Origin: Methyloversatilis sp. RAC08
GTDB taxonomy: Bacteria; Pseudomonadota; Gammaproteobacteria; Burkholderiales; Rhodocyclaceae
NCBI RefSeq assembly: GCF_001713355.1
Contig: NZ_CP016448.1
Span: forward strand, 620,001 to 684,000
DNA: 64,000 nucleotides
Reading direction: 5' to 3'
A model generated the notes under the pieces. It was not told the DNA's origin and made no database searches. It saw only the letters and a list, made by a program, of their open reading frames with translations. Of the stretch, positions 1 to 8,579 are shown one piece after another (within the stretch, counting starts at the first letter, position 1; each line of letters starts with the position of its first letter). A program made the translations under genes and the position numbers.

Positions 1-663
1 CCTTACGGCATCATCGAAAACGGCACCATCCTCGTCATGTTGCCGGCCATCGTCGCCGGCTTCATCGTGTTCTCGCGCCGCCGCGCCTTGCCGCACTGGA
101 CGACCGGCTGGGTCGCGCTGGGCTGTGCCCTGGCCTGCATCTATTTCGCGGGTGAAGAAGCGAGCTGGGGCCAGCACTACTTCGGCTGGGAAGCCGGTGA
201 GCGGATGAGCGAAATCAACAAGCAGAAAGAGACCAATCTGCACAACGTGAGCACCTGGTTCAACCAGAAGCCGCGCATGATCGTCGAATGGTGGCTGCTG
301 CTCGGCGGCATCATCCTGCCGCTGTGGCGTGCGATCCGCCGATCGACGCCCGACACGACCTCATTCAGTCACTGGTTCTGGCCGACCCACATCGTGGTGC
401 CGACCGCCGTGCTCTATCTCGCGCTGCGCTGCGGCTACTGGTACCAGAACGCGACCGAAGAAGTCATTCCTTACTGGACCTACGACCCGGAAACACGCGA
501 GTACTACATCGCGCTGTTCCTGTCGCTGTATCTGCTGTCGATGTGGAGCCGCATGAACGGCATGCTGCGCGCATCGCAGGCTGAAGCGGCCCGTCAGCCG
601 GCTGCGCGCGCCGGCGCCGCGGACCCGGCGGCCGAAAGCACCCCGCCGAACCAGCTCGCGTAA
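1..663 (+). CDS. Hypothetical membrane protein, 5' end outside window
   Basis: The frame is open to the left edge (first codons read PYGIIENGTILV before the first ATG at 37), so the true start probably lies upstream. Hydrophobic segments suggest about four to five membrane spans. Between them is a conserved-looking polar stretch, GEEASWGQHYFGW, followed by an acidic/basic loop. The C-terminal 30 residues are Ala/Pro rich and probably disordered. I do not recognise a characterised family and infer no function beyond an integral inner-membrane protein. It converges on the VWA-domain gene with a gap of about 70 bases. Confidence 0.75.
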   Translation, partial: PYGIIENGTILVMLPAIVAGFIVFSRRRALPHWTTGWVALGCALACIYFAGEEASWGQHYFGWEAGERMSEINKQKETNLHNVSTWFNQKPRMIVEWWLLLGGIILPLWRAIRRSTPDTTSFSHWFWPTHIVVPTAVLYLALRCGYWYQNATEEVIPYWTYDPETREYYIALFLSLYLLSMWSRMNGMLRASQAEAARQPAARAGAADPAAESTPPNQLA

Positions 664-732
664 CGCGCGCAGAGCGCTCGTCTGCGACTGTTTCGGGCAG
701 CGCCCCCGGTCCGCGTGACCGCCGATCAGCGA

Positions 733-2130
733 TCAGTCGAATGGCAGCAGGCGGCCGAACGGCACGTGCGCGCGCCGGGCCGATTCCGGCACCGCCCACA
801 GCACGGGCCAGCGCGGTCGGAAGCGCGCCGGGCCGTCGAGGTCGGTCAGCACGACGGCGATGTCCGGCCGATGACGGTCGGCTTCTTCGAGCAGCGGCGT
901 GAAGTCGGTGCCGCCACCGCCGGTGAAGGTGAGCCCCCCCAGATCGGCGCGCCCGGCGGCGAACTGTTCGACGCGCTGCACCCGGTCGTCACCGATGATG
1001 AGTACCAGCCCGGCCTCGAGCCGGCGGCTGATGGCTTCGATCTCGCGCGTGAAGCGGGCCATCAGCGCATCGTCGATCGAGCCCGACACATCGACGATCA
1101 GCGCCAGCCGCGGTACGGTCTTCGCCGCGCTGAAGCCCGGTTCCCACGGCATGCGGTGGCGCGGGCCGGCGCGGCCCTGGTTGGCGATGTACGAACGCGA
1201 CGGCCGCGACCACGACACATCGCGCTTCGGCGACAGGCTGCGCGCGAGCTGGGTGCGCAACACCTGTTCCCACGGCGTGCGGCTGCGCGGCAGATCGGCG
1301 ATCAGCGTGCGCAGCATCGAATGCGCACCATCGTTCGCGTGGCCGCGGATCAGACGCTCGCTCCACTCGCGCGCCTGCTCCGCTTCCGCCTCCGGCGGGC
1401 CGCGCGTGCCGGGGGCGGGCACCAGGTCGCGTTCCGATTCGCAGCCGAACGCCCTGACCCGGCCCGACTTCGGTCCATCGGGTTGCGCGGCGGCTTGCGT
1501 GCCGTCCGCCTGCGGTGCAGGCGTGGTCGCACCGCCCGCCGTGTCGGCGTCCTGGCCACCGTGCTGGCGCGGCGTGCGGCTGCGCCCGCCCGACGGCGGC
1601 GGCCGGCGGTCGTCGATGGCCCGGTACAGGCGCTCGACATCCCATTCCAGCAGCGATTTCTCGACCGGCTGGTCGATGCCCAGCACGGTCGTCAGCAGGC
1701 GGTCGAGCTGTACGGCGGTGGCCGGCTGACGCAGCCATTCGAGGTGAGACAGCGCGCTGTTGATCAGCGCGTCGGCACACAGATTGAACAGCTGCAGGTC
1801 GACGTCGCCGAGCACCTGCTGCAGTTCGACGAAGCGCTGCGGGTGGCGCAGCGCGATGTGCAGCACCTCGTGCGCCACGCGAGCGGCCTGTTCCTCGATC
1901 GGCAGCCGCTCGAAGGCGGCACCGTAGAAGATGGTGTGGCCGTCTGTGGTGAGCGGCGCCGGCGTGGTGTCGGCGTCGGCCGGCAGGTCGCGATGGCGCA
2001 CCCACAGCGCCAGCCCGCCGGTGGCTGGCGCGAACTCGACCATGCGCTGCACCGCGCGCGTGCCGCGATGGATGTACAGCGAGTGGCCCGCCGACGGAGT
2101 GCCTTCAGGCATCGCGACGCTGCTCGACAT
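733..2130 (-). CDS. VWA-like / putative metallopeptidase protein (DUF2201 type)
   Basis: A 465-residue protein in two parts. Residues about 60-110 hold an AHEVLHIALRH segment, an HExxH zinc-binding signature at about 87-91. The C-terminal 130 residues form a von Willebrand A-like fold with a MIDAS motif, VDVSGSID, near residue 345 and a later TDLDG loop. The middle (about 190-240) is a low-complexity Pro/Gly/Gln linker. This architecture is known from DUF2201 proteins that sit beside MoxR ATPases. It overlaps the end of the upstream ATPase gene by about 25 bases, indicating translational coupling. Its substrate is unknown; by analogy with other MoxR-VWA pairs it may act as a metal-dependent chaperone partner. 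Confidence 0.85.
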   Translation of the reverse strand: MSSSVAMPEGTPSAGHSLYIHRGTRAVQRMVEFAPATGGLALWVRHRDLPADADTTPAPLTTDGHTIFYGAAFERLPIEEQAARVAHEVLHIALRHPQRFVELQQVLGDVDLQLFNLCADALINSALSHLEWLRQPATAVQLDRLLTTVLGIDQPVEKSLLEWDVERLYRAIDDRRPPPSGGRSRTPRQHGGQDADTAGGATTPAPQADGTQAAAQPDGPKSGRVRAFGCESERDLVPAPGTRGPPEAEAEQAREWSERLIRGHANDGAHSMLRTLIADLPRSRTPWEQVLRTQLARSLSPKRDVSWSRPSRSYIANQGRAGPRHRMPWEPGFSAAKTVPRLALIVDVSGSIDDALMARFTREIEAISRRLEAGLVLIIGDDRVQRVEQFAAGRADLGGLTFTGGGGTDFTPLLEEADRHRPDIAVVLTDLDGPARFRPRWPVLWAVPESARRAHVPFGRLLPFD

Positions 2131-3202
2131 AGCGCCGGTAGGCCGGGCTGTCGAGAATGGCCGCCGCCAGATCGCCTTCCAGCGCCTTCTGCATCAGCAG
2201 TTCCATCGCCAGCGTCTGCGCCTCGCGGATCGGCAGCGGCACGCTGCCCCGGATGTCCGGCAGCTGGTCGATGATGTCCAGCCCGCGCGTCATGCGCGGC
2301 GCATCGGTACAGGCGGCGAGCAGACCGTAGATCAGGCCGTACAGGCCGTCGAGCGTCTGCGGCAGCAAGGCGGCAGTGGCCGGACCGCGCGGCGTGTCGA
2401 GCAGGCGCATCACGTCGGCACCGGCGCGCAGTTCGCGCAGCACGCCGAAGAACTCGGCCGCATTCGCCGCGCCGATGCGGCCCTGAACGAACAGCCGCTG
2501 CGCCGCTTCCGACACGCCCGACTTCAGCACATTCGAAATGTCTTCCCAGCCGCGCGGGCTGGCGCCGATCAGGTAATCATTCGCAAGCTGGGCCTGGGTG
2601 TCGTCGAGCTTGTCCGGCCGCACCTTCAGATAGGCCATCACCTCGGATGCGAAACCCATGGCCAGCGCGTGCGACAGAAAGGCGTCGATCACCGTCTGCA
2701 CGTTGAAGTGGAACATGCGGTCGGCCAGCGCGGTGCCCATGTCATGACACACGGCGCCGTGAAAGCTCGCATTGCCGGCGGCGATCACCTGCCAGCCGTC
2801 GGGCAGCCGGTAGTTGCCGACGCGTCGGTCGAGAATCAGCGAATAGGCGGAAATCTGCAGCCGCTGGTCGGCTGCGGTCAGTTCGTCGAGAAACAGGATG
2901 CCGTCGGGCGCGTCGGCGGCGGGCAGGAATTCGGGCGGAAACCAAACCGTCTTGCCCTGCACCTCGTCGGCATAGATGGCGCCGCGGATGTCCACCGGCT
3001 CGATCGTGGTCAGGCGCAGATCGACCAGCGGCACGCCGTAGTGCGCCGCCACCTGACGCACCACCGACGACTTGCCGACGCCGCGCGAGCCCCACAGCAT
3101 GGTTGCGCGCCGGCGCAGCACCGGGTCGGCGAACTGTTCGATCAGCGCCGCCTTGGCGGCCGCCACCGATACCGGCGGAATGTTCATCGGATTGGCAGAC
3201 AT
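2105..3202 (-). CDS. MoxR-type AAA+ ATPase
   Basis: The start is ATG at 3202, preceded by a GCGAGG ribosome site; an in-frame extension further upstream is poorly supported. The 365-residue protein has a Walker A at about 38-46 (GSRGVGKSS) and Walker B at about 102-108 (ILFLDEL), followed by sensor and arginine-finger regions typical of MoxR-like AAA+ proteins. It is the middle gene of a three-gene set with a membrane protein upstream and a VWA/metallopeptidase protein downstream. MoxR-VWA pairs are generally held to act as chaperones in metal insertion or complex assembly; the client here cannot be read from the sequence. Confidence 0.9.
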   Translation of the reverse strand: MSANPMNIPPVSVAAAKAALIEQFADPVLRRRATMLWGSRGVGKSSVVRQVAAHYGVPLVDLRLTTIEPVDIRGAIYADEVQGKTVWFPPEFLPAADAPDGILFLDELTAADQRLQISAYSLILDRRVGNYRLPDGWQVIAAGNASFHGAVCHDMGTALADRMFHFNVQTVIDAFLSHALAMGFASEVMAYLKVRPDKLDDTQAQLANDYLIGASPRGWEDISNVLKSGVSEAAQRLFVQGRIGAANAAEFFGVLRELRAGADVMRLLDTPRGPATAALLPQTLDGLYGLIYGLLAACTDAPRMTRGLDIIDQLPDIRGSVPLPIREAQTLAMELLMQKALEGDLAAAILDSPAYRRYVEQRRDA

Positions 3203-3227
3203 CGAACCTCGCTTGAACCGGAAAACC

Positions 3228-4232
3228 TCAGTGGGTCGGCACCGCTTGCACGGATGACGGCGCACGCCACGCCGCAGCACTCAGACGGCGTGGCCGCGGC
3301 GGCAGTTCGATGCGCGGCATTTCGCGCATGCTGAAAAACAGCACCAGCAGCAGCGGCGGCGAATTGAACAGCAGCATGTGGATGACCGAATCTTCCGAAA
3401 TGCCGAAATACGGTACCGCCGCCGCCGCGAGGATCAGGCCGATGCAGGTCGCCACCGGAATCGTGCGGCGCAGGAACACGCCCCAGCGTGCGGCGCGCCA
3501 GTCGGCATGGAAGGCATCGGGCGATCGCGACAGCGTGCGGTCGAGATGGGCAACCGTCTGTTCGAGCTTGCGTTCGGCATCGGCGCTGCGCGCCACCCCC
3601 CGTCCGCGCAGCCGCACGGTGCCGCGCCAGCCGCCCTGGTCGGCCAGGCTGCGGCGAAAGCAGTCCCAGTCGCGGCCGAGCACTGCCAGCAGATCATCCG
3701 GCAGCTCGACCGTGCCCTCGCCACCCTCGACCAGTTTCAGTTCCGCCGGCACGCCCTTGACCGACGACACCTCCATCGTCAGCAAGATGCCTGCACCGCG
3801 CGCATCGGCGTCGGTCAGCACCGGCGCATCGACGGTCGTGTCGTCGCGCCAAAGTCCGTCACCGCCACCGAGCCGGTACGACAACCCGATGACGAAACGC
3901 CCGATCTTGCGGAACTGCCGCTGCACGTCGATTGCCTCGACGCGCGCCAGCAGCTCGCCCGGCGGCGCGCCCTCAGCGACCAGACGCGCCGCGACGCCCG
4001 ACGCATGCGTCAGCGTACGGGTCAGCCGGTAGCGATCGGCCGCCGGCTGGTCGAGCTGCAATACCTCGACCAGTGCCGCATTGCCTGATGAATCGGCACC
4101 GTGCGACACCGGCCGGAACACCAGCTGCCGCCTGAGCCGGTCGCTCGCCGGCAGATCGACCGGACGCCCGCGCCGGACGAATGGCTCGACCAGCGCGAGG
4201 ATGTCGTGGTGGGACAGCGGTGCCGTCGTCAT
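3228..4232 (-). CDS. Hypothetical membrane protein of the MoxR/VWA set
   Basis: ATG at 4232 follows GAAGGCGG; the longer in-frame extension looks non-coding. The 334-residue protein has a large soluble N-terminal part (about 1-260), rich in charged and beta-type residues, and two hydrophobic helices near residues 265-310, then a short basic tail. It lies 26 bases upstream of the MoxR ATPase on the same strand, so the three probably form one operon. I do not recognise a named domain. It may be the membrane anchor or client of the ATPase (inference). Confidence 0.75.
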   Translation of the reverse strand: MTTAPLSHHDILALVEPFVRRGRPVDLPASDRLRRQLVFRPVSHGADSSGNAALVEVLQLDQPAADRYRLTRTLTHASGVAARLVAEGAPPGELLARVEAIDVQRQFRKIGRFVIGLSYRLGGGDGLWRDDTTVDAPVLTDADARGAGILLTMEVSSVKGVPAELKLVEGGEGTVELPDDLLAVLGRDWDCFRRSLADQGGWRGTVRLRGRGVARSADAERKLEQTVAHLDRTLSRSPDAFHADWRAARWGVFLRRTIPVATCIGLILAAAAVPYFGISEDSVIHMLLFNSPPLLLVLFFSMREMPRIELPPRPRRLSAAAWRAPSSVQAVPTH

Positions 4233-4495
4233 CGCGCCGCCTTCAGGTGCAAACCTCCGAATCGCCTCATGCGTGCCGCGCTCCGCTCGAATTGACTGCC
4301 CGGCGCAGTGTAGCGCAGCGAAAAAGCCCCGCATGCTGCAGCGCCGCGGGCCGGTGCGCGCCGTTGTGCAACGGTCGGCCGTTGCGCGGTACCGGCCACC
4401 GCCTGACCGCATGCAGGCATGTCACCCCCCGGCCGCATCGACTTGACGATGTAGTATTCCATCCGGTTTTCTCAATTGCCTACGAAAGGACACTC

Positions 4496-5506
4496 ATGGC
4501 CAGCCAACGCCGCCGCGGAACCAAGGACACAGGGCTGGTCGCGCTGCTGCTCGACTCACCGTGGTATGTCAGCGTGATCCTCGGCGTCGCCATCCTCGTA
4601 GGCTTCAAGCAGATATTGCCTTCGATGTGGGCAGACAATCCCATCCTCATGACTGTTGCGACGGCCCTGTCGAACATGGCCTGGCTGCTTGCCGGCATCT
4701 GCTTCCTGCTGGGCGCGCTCGTGTTCGTGAAGACGGTCGTGATGCGCGCCGGTTCGGCGCCGGCACCGCAACCGGCAGACCGGGCGGCCCGCGCATCTCG
4801 GCAGCGACCCGCGCCCGATGGCCATGCATCGAGCCGATCCGGATCCGAACGGGTGCCGGACGACATCGGCCCTGAAAGCATCCGCGCTGCCGCGCCACGC
4901 ACAGCGCCCTCACCCGCGCCCGCGCCCTCGGCGTGGTCGATCGAACTGATGCGCGCCATCGAATGGAAGCGCTTCGAAGACCTGTGCCAGAAGTTTTACG
5001 AAATCAAGGGCATCCGGAGCCTCACCACGCCGCTCGGCCCGGACGGGGGCATCGACGTCCGCCTGTTCCAGGACGATTCCGGCCGTGCCACCTCGATCGT
5101 GCAGTGCAAGGCCTGGGGCGAACGTTTCGTGGGCGTGAAGCCGGTGCGCGAACTGCTCGGCGTCATGACGCACGAAAAGGTCGCCAAGGCCTTCTTCATG
5201 ACCAGCAGCCGGTTTTCCGACGACGCAAAGGCGTTCGCGCGCAGCAACCGCATCACGCTGATCGATGGCGACATGTTCCTGATGATGATCAATCGTCTGC
5301 CCGCCGCCTCTGCCGAAGCACTGCTGCGCTTTGCCACCGCCGGCGACTACAGCACGCCGACCTGCCCGAAATGCGGGCTGAAGATGAAGGCGGTCGCGGG
5401 GCGCGAAGGGCGTCCTGATTTCTGGGGCTGCACCGGCTATCCGCGCTGCCGTCAGCGGCTCGGCATGCGTCGGGACGATGCAGCGGCCGCGGTCAGCGCG
5501 ACCTGA
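4496..5506 (+). CDS. Membrane-anchored Mrr-like restriction endonuclease with zinc ribbon
   Basis: ATG at 4496 has a good GAAAGGA site. The 336-residue protein has three parts. Two hydrophobic helices lie within residues 20-85. After a Pro/Ala/Ser-rich linker comes an Mrr-type nuclease domain with PD-(D/E)xK features (GPDGGIDVRLF and IVQCKAW). The C-terminal ribbon has CPKC and CTGYPRC, like topoisomerase-type C4 zinc fingers. Mrr-family enzymes cut modified DNA, but membrane-anchored versions with a zinc ribbon are a less studied subgroup. The last 14 bases overlap the convergent HAD gene. Confidence 0.85.
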   Translation: MASQRRRGTKDTGLVALLLDSPWYVSVILGVAILVGFKQILPSMWADNPILMTVATALSNMAWLLAGICFLLGALVFVKTVVMRAGSAPAPQPADRAARASRQRPAPDGHASSRSGSERVPDDIGPESIRAAAPRTAPSPAPAPSAWSIELMRAIEWKRFEDLCQKFYEIKGIRSLTTPLGPDGGIDVRLFQDDSGRATSIVQCKAWGERFVGVKPVRELLGVMTHEKVAKAFFMTSSRFSDDAKAFARSNRITLIDGDMFLMMINRLPAASAEALLRFATAGDYSTPTCPKCGLKMKAVAGREGRPDFWGCTGYPRCRQRLGMRRDDAAAAVSAT

Positions 5507-6218
5507 TGGCGCCGTGCAGCGCGTGCGCCAGCTCGATGACGCTATCGACCGCGATATCCACCGGCACGGTGGGCTTCGATTCGCCGCGTCCCGGGCCGTG
5601 CTCGTCCGGGCGGGCGATGAAGGCGGTGCGCAGCCCGGCGGCTGCGGCACCGGCCAGGTCGGACGAATGGGCGGCGACCATCATCGTCAGTCCGGGGGCA
5701 AGGTCGAAGGCGTCGGCGGCCGATTGGTAGACGATGGCCTTGGGCTTGTAGTCGCGCGCCAGTTCGGCGCCGGTGATGGCGTCCCACGGGAAGTCGTTGC
5801 GTCGCGCCAGATCGACCATCAGCGCGATGTGCCCGTTGGAACATGGTGCGAGCCGGTAGTGCGGGCGCAGTGCGGCGAGCCCGGCGGCCACGTCGGGCCA
5901 GGCGTCGAGCCGGTGCCAGGCAAGCGTGAGCGCATGTCGCGTGGCCTCGTCGGCGCGTTCGGCGTCGAAGGCGGTCAGCACGATGTCGAGGTTGCGCCGA
6001 TGCAGTGCGTCAAGCTTCATGAAGGGCAACCGGCCCGCCCTGACTTCTTCCATCGCTGGCTGGTATTCCGCGCGCCATGCGTCCGCCAGCGCCAGGCCAT
6101 CGATGACGATGCCGACGCCCCCGAGCAGCGTCTCCGCCTCGCGCGCGATGGCGGTGCGCCAGTCGACCAGCGTGCCGAACACATCGAACACCAGCGCCTT
6201 CACGTCATGCATCGCCAT
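5493..6218 (-). CDS. Haloacid dehalogenase, type II (HAD superfamily)
   Basis: A 241-residue protein beginning MAMHDVKALVFDVFGTLVDWR; ATG at 6212 is an alternative start. The FDVFGT motif carries the nucleophilic Asp of the HAD fold. CSNGH in the middle and NDFPWD...YKPK further on fit motifs II and III of L-2-haloacid dehalogenases. Members hydrolyse 2-haloalkanoic acids to 2-hydroxyacids in the cytoplasm, though many homologues have other phosphatase-like substrates. Monocistronic; its promoter region abuts the minisatellite and REP block that follows. Confidence 0.85.
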   Translation of the reverse strand: MAMHDVKALVFDVFGTLVDWRTAIAREAETLLGGVGIVIDGLALADAWRAEYQPAMEEVRAGRLPFMKLDALHRRNLDIVLTAFDAERADEATRHALTLAWHRLDAWPDVAAGLAALRPHYRLAPCSNGHIALMVDLARRNDFPWDAITGAELARDYKPKAIVYQSAADAFDLAPGLTMMVAAHSSDLAGAAAAGLRTAFIARPDEHGPGRGESKPTVPVDIAVDSVIELAHALHGAIRSR

Positions 6219-6320
6219 CTCCAGCCAGATTCGAAAGGTGCAGCTTAACGAAGTGCCGACGGCGTTGTCTTCATGGCAATCGGCTGGTGTGGGTGGGGCT
6301 GCGGGGGCTGGCTATCGCGT

Positions 6321-6434
6321 GGGAGCTGGCTCTGGCTGTGGGAGCTGGCTCTGGCTGTGGGAGCTGGCTCTGGCTGTGGGAGCTGGCTCTGGCTGTGGGA
6401 GCTGGCTCTGGCTGTGGGAGCTGGCTCTGGCTGT
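6321..6434 (+). repeat. Minisatellite, six 19-bp units
   Basis: Six head-to-tail copies of GGGAGCTGGCTCTGGCTGT, essentially identical, run straight into a REP-like palindrome. The first half of each unit matches the outer end of that palindrome (CTGTGGGAGC), as if the end had been amplified. A 19-bp period is not a multiple of three, so ORFs crossing it are artefacts. Confidence 0.95.
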
Positions 6435-6509
6435 GGGAGCGGCGGCCTCGCCGCGATACGCACGTTGATCATCGATCATCGCTGCGCCGATCGCGGCGAG
6501 GCCGCCGCT
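6431..6509. repeat. REP-like inverted pair, right arm interrupted by the IS110 element
   Basis: The left arm at 6431-6457 starts CTGTGGGAGCGGCGG and ends CCTCGCCGCGAT. An inverted copy begins at 6490 and reads ATCGCGGCGAGGCCGCCGCT to 6509, where it stops abruptly. Its missing end, CCCACAG, is found at 7710-7716, on the other side of the transposase gene. Joining 6509 to 7710 restores a perfect 27-bp inverse of the left arm, which defines the insertion site. Confidence 0.93.
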
Positions 6510-6521
6510 TGTATGTTCTGT

Positions 6522-6700
6522 CTCGGCAAGTTGTAGTGAGAACTTGTCGGGGTGGAGGGACTAACGCCGCTTCTGGCTTTTGCACAGACCGTGGGAGATA
6601 TCGTCCCGCCCCTCACCATCGAGCACCCATGAGGAATCCATCGACGCGGCCCTCGCCGGCCCTGATCGACCATATCCTGCAAGCGATTGCCTGGTGAGTC
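6522..6700 (+). ncRNA. Predicted IS110 bridge RNA
   Basis: Ends are approximate. A 5' stem-loop pairs CGGCAAGTT (6524-6532) with AACTTGTCG (6541-6549) around an 8-base loop. A first loop is closed by GGGAC (6557-6561) with GTCCC (6603-6607). It holds CGCCGCT (6565-6571), an apical stem TCTG/CAGA (6572-6575/6585-6588), then GTGGGAG (6591-6597). CGCCGCT equals the left target flank plus core (6503-6509), and GTGGGAG is the complement of the right flank plus core (7708-7714). A second loop has GGAATC (6633-6638) and GCAAG (6679-6683) around a CGGC/GCCG hairpin. These partly match the element's own right end (GAATC, 7704-7708) and left end (CTTG, 6508-6511). Confidence 0.8.
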
Positions 6701-6738
6701 CCGACAAGTCCCTAAACCTTAGTCGGGAGCGCCTGTTC

Positions 6739-7704
6739 ATGACAAGTCAGCCTTCGCCGATTCACATCGGCATCGACGTATCCAAAGCCAGCCTCGATAT
6801 CGCACTGGGCGAGCACGGCCCGGTGCAGCGCATCGACAACACCCCTCTAGCCATCCGGGCCTGGCTGCGCACCTTGCCCAGCGGCCCGCTGCACATCGGC
6901 TGCGAGGCCACCGGCACCTACCACCTCGCGCTGCGCGACGCCGTGATCAAGGCCGGGCACCCGCTCTACCTGATCGACGGCTACCGCCTCTCGCGCTACC
7001 GCGGCGCCACCAGCGTGCGGGCCAAGACCGACCCGATCGACGCCCGGCTCATCGCCCGCTACGTCGCCAAAGAGGGCTCGCACCTGCGCCCCTACACGCT
7101 GCCGCCCGAGGCCACGCAACGCGTGCAGCAACTGCTGCGTCGTCGCGCCACCCTGGTCCGGACCGCCGTCATCTTGCGCCAGAGCCTGTTCGATCTGCCC
7201 GGCTTCAAGCGCGAGGTGCGCGCCTTGCTGGCCAAGGCCGACCGGCTCGCCCAGCAGATTCAGGCCCAGATCGTGGAAAAGCTCAAAGCCAGCGACTGGA
7301 TCGACGATCACCGCCGCTGCCAGGGTATCGAAGGCGTCGGTCCGCTGAGCGCCGCCGCCTTGTGCGCGACCTTCCATCGGGGCGCCTTCAAAAGCGCAGA
7401 CGCCTTCATCGCCTATCTCGGGCTCGATGTGTGCGTGCGCCAATCGGGAAACCAGAACGCCCGCGGCACCCTGAGCAAAAAGGGCGACCCGGAGGTGCGC
7501 CGACTCCTGCACAACGCCGCCATGGCAGCCAGCCGCTCAGCCACCTGGAAACCCTTCTATCAGGCCTGCATCGCTCGCGGATTCTCCTGCACTCAGGCCC
7601 TCGTCGCACTCGCGAGAAAGATCGCTCGCGTTGCGTTCTCTCTCATGAAAACCGGCTCGCAATACCAACCCAGGGAGCACAAAAACACTTGTGCTCAGAC
7701 ATAG
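6739..7704 (+). CDS. IS110-family transposase (recombinase)
   Basis: The 321-residue protein starts at ATG 6739 after GGGAGC. The N-terminal RuvC-like DEDD domain shows GIDVSK (first Asp), CEATGTYH (Glu) and KTDPIDARLIARY (paired Asp). A helical linker follows. The C-terminal Tnp_20 domain has QGIEGVGPLSAAAL, then FIAYLGLDV, KKGDPEVRRLLHNAA and AMAASRS with the candidate catalytic serine. All expected catalytic residues are present and the frame is intact, so the element is probably active or recently active. IS110 recombinases use an element-encoded bridge RNA to pair donor and target DNA. Confidence 0.95.
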   Translation: MTSQPSPIHIGIDVSKASLDIALGEHGPVQRIDNTPLAIRAWLRTLPSGPLHIGCEATGTYHLALRDAVIKAGHPLYLIDGYRLSRYRGATSVRAKTDPIDARLIARYVAKEGSHLRPYTLPPEATQRVQQLLRRRATLVRTAVILRQSLFDLPGFKREVRALLAKADRLAQQIQAQIVEKLKASDWIDDHRRCQGIEGVGPLSAAALCATFHRGAFKSADAFIAYLGLDVCVRQSGNQNARGTLSKKGDPEVRRLLHNAAMAASRSATWKPFYQACIARGFSCTQALVALARKIARVAFSLMKTGSQYQPREHKNTCAQT

Positions 7705-7707
7705 AAT

Positions 7708-7760
7708 CTCCCACAGGGCGCCGCTCCCACAGGCCGCCGCTTCACAGAGTGCCACTCCAG
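7708..7760. repeat. Right remnant of the interrupted REP plus partial REP copies
   Basis: CTCCCACAG at 7708-7716 completes the REP arm broken at 6509. A further CGCCGCTCCCAC at 7719-7730 and a decayed copy around 7733-7760 follow. The segment at 7719-7730 is itself a perfect match to both target guides of the predicted bridge RNA, so it is a potential empty site next to the element. Confidence 0.85.
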
Positions 7761-7787
7761 CAGGGGCTACTTTCCCTTACGAACCGC

Positions 7788-8579
7788 TCAGGGCTGGCGC
7801 GTCACGGCGGCGCGGATGTCGGCGAGCTTGGCGCGGACGCGTTCCGCGTTGGCGTCGCCCATGCGCAGCATCATTTTCTGCCCCTCCGACAGCTTTTCCA
7901 GTTCCGGGTCCGCGAAGGTGTACAGCACCTTGGGCTGCTTCAACCGGATCGGCCTGGGCACGACCGGCGTGGCGAGCAGGTGGTCGATCACTTCGACCAG
8001 GCGGTTGTTGAAGTAGCCATTCGGATAGCCCAGCTCGACGTACTGCTGCTGGAACAGCGGGTAATGGCGCACGTACAGATCAACCAGTTGCGCGGTGGGC
8101 ACCATCTCGGCCAGCTGCACATATACGTCGTAGCGCGCGCTGTTGGCGGCGTCGAGCGTCAGCGTGTCGCCGCTGCCGGCGGTCACCGGCGCGCCGGGCA
8201 CCGGCTTGACCGGCATCAGCCGCCGCGTCACCCGTTCGCGCGGCAGGTTGTCGACGGTCACGACGATGCGGCGCACGATGTCGGTCGAGCTGAAGTATTT
8301 GTCGAACGCGGCGCCGAACAGGCCGGCCAGTCCGTCGCGCATCACGGCATCGCTGTCGACCGGGGCGGCAGTGGGCGACGCAGGCGCCGCGTCGGGCGGC
8401 GGTGTGATCGGGTAATTCGGCACCTCGACCGGCGTTTCGGCCGGCGCCGGTTCCGCAGGCGGCGCGACCGCCACCGACGGTGCATCGGCAGGCGGCGATT
8501 CCTTCTGCATATATGTATACAGCGCAGCGGCGCCCGCCAGTACCGCGACGACCAGCGCGCCCTTTGTCCATGTGTTCAT
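7788..8579 (-). CDS. DUF3014-family membrane-anchored protein
   Basis: ATG at 8579 follows a strong GGGAGGA site; a longer frame upstream lacks support. The 263-residue protein has one N-terminal hydrophobic helix (about 6-22), then a Pro/Ala-rich linker to about residue 75. A globular domain follows with the conserved-looking segments HYPLFQQQYVELGYPNGYFNNRLVEVIDHLL and KQPKVLYTFADPELEKLSEGQKMMLRMG, which I recognise as DUF3014. It probably faces the periplasm. Function is unknown. It is divergent from the pirin gene. Confidence 0.8.
   Translation of the reverse strand: MNTWTKGALVVAVLAGAAALYTYMQKESPPADAPSVAVAPPAEPAPAETPVEVPNYPITPPPDAAPASPTAAPVDSDAVMRDGLAGLFGAAFDKYFSSTDIVRRIVVTVDNLPRERVTRRLMPVKPVPGAPVTAGSGDTLTLDAANSARYDVYVQLAEMVPTAQLVDLYVRHYPLFQQQYVELGYPNGYFNNRLVEVIDHLLATPVVPRPIRLKQPKVLYTFADPELEKLSEGQKMMLRMGDANAERVRAKLADIRAAVTRQP

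Larger units (their letters stand above)
6510..7709 (+). mobile_element. Complete IS110-family insertion sequence
   Basis: About 1.2 kb, bounded by a CT dinucleotide on both sides (6508-6509 and 7708-7709) within an interrupted REP palindrome. There are no long terminal inverted repeats and no larger target duplication. This is typical of IS110 elements, which recombine at a short core. The element has a long left non-coding end (about 229 bases before the ATG) and only three bases between the transposase stop and the right core. That layout fits the IS110 subgroup, whose bridge RNA is encoded upstream of the recombinase, rather than the IS1111 subgroup. Confidence 0.92.

Noticed and set aside
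6273-6536. Trp/Leu/Gly-repeat proteins read through the minisatellites (also 9130-9807)
   Set aside because: All frames of the repeat stay open because the period is 19 or 20 bases; there is no ribosome site and the sequence is low complexity.
6542-6709. ACTTGTCGGG/CCCGACAAGT as terminal inverted repeats of the IS
   Set aside because: They lie inside the left end only, well within the boundaries defined by the interrupted REP; they more likely contribute to RNA folding.
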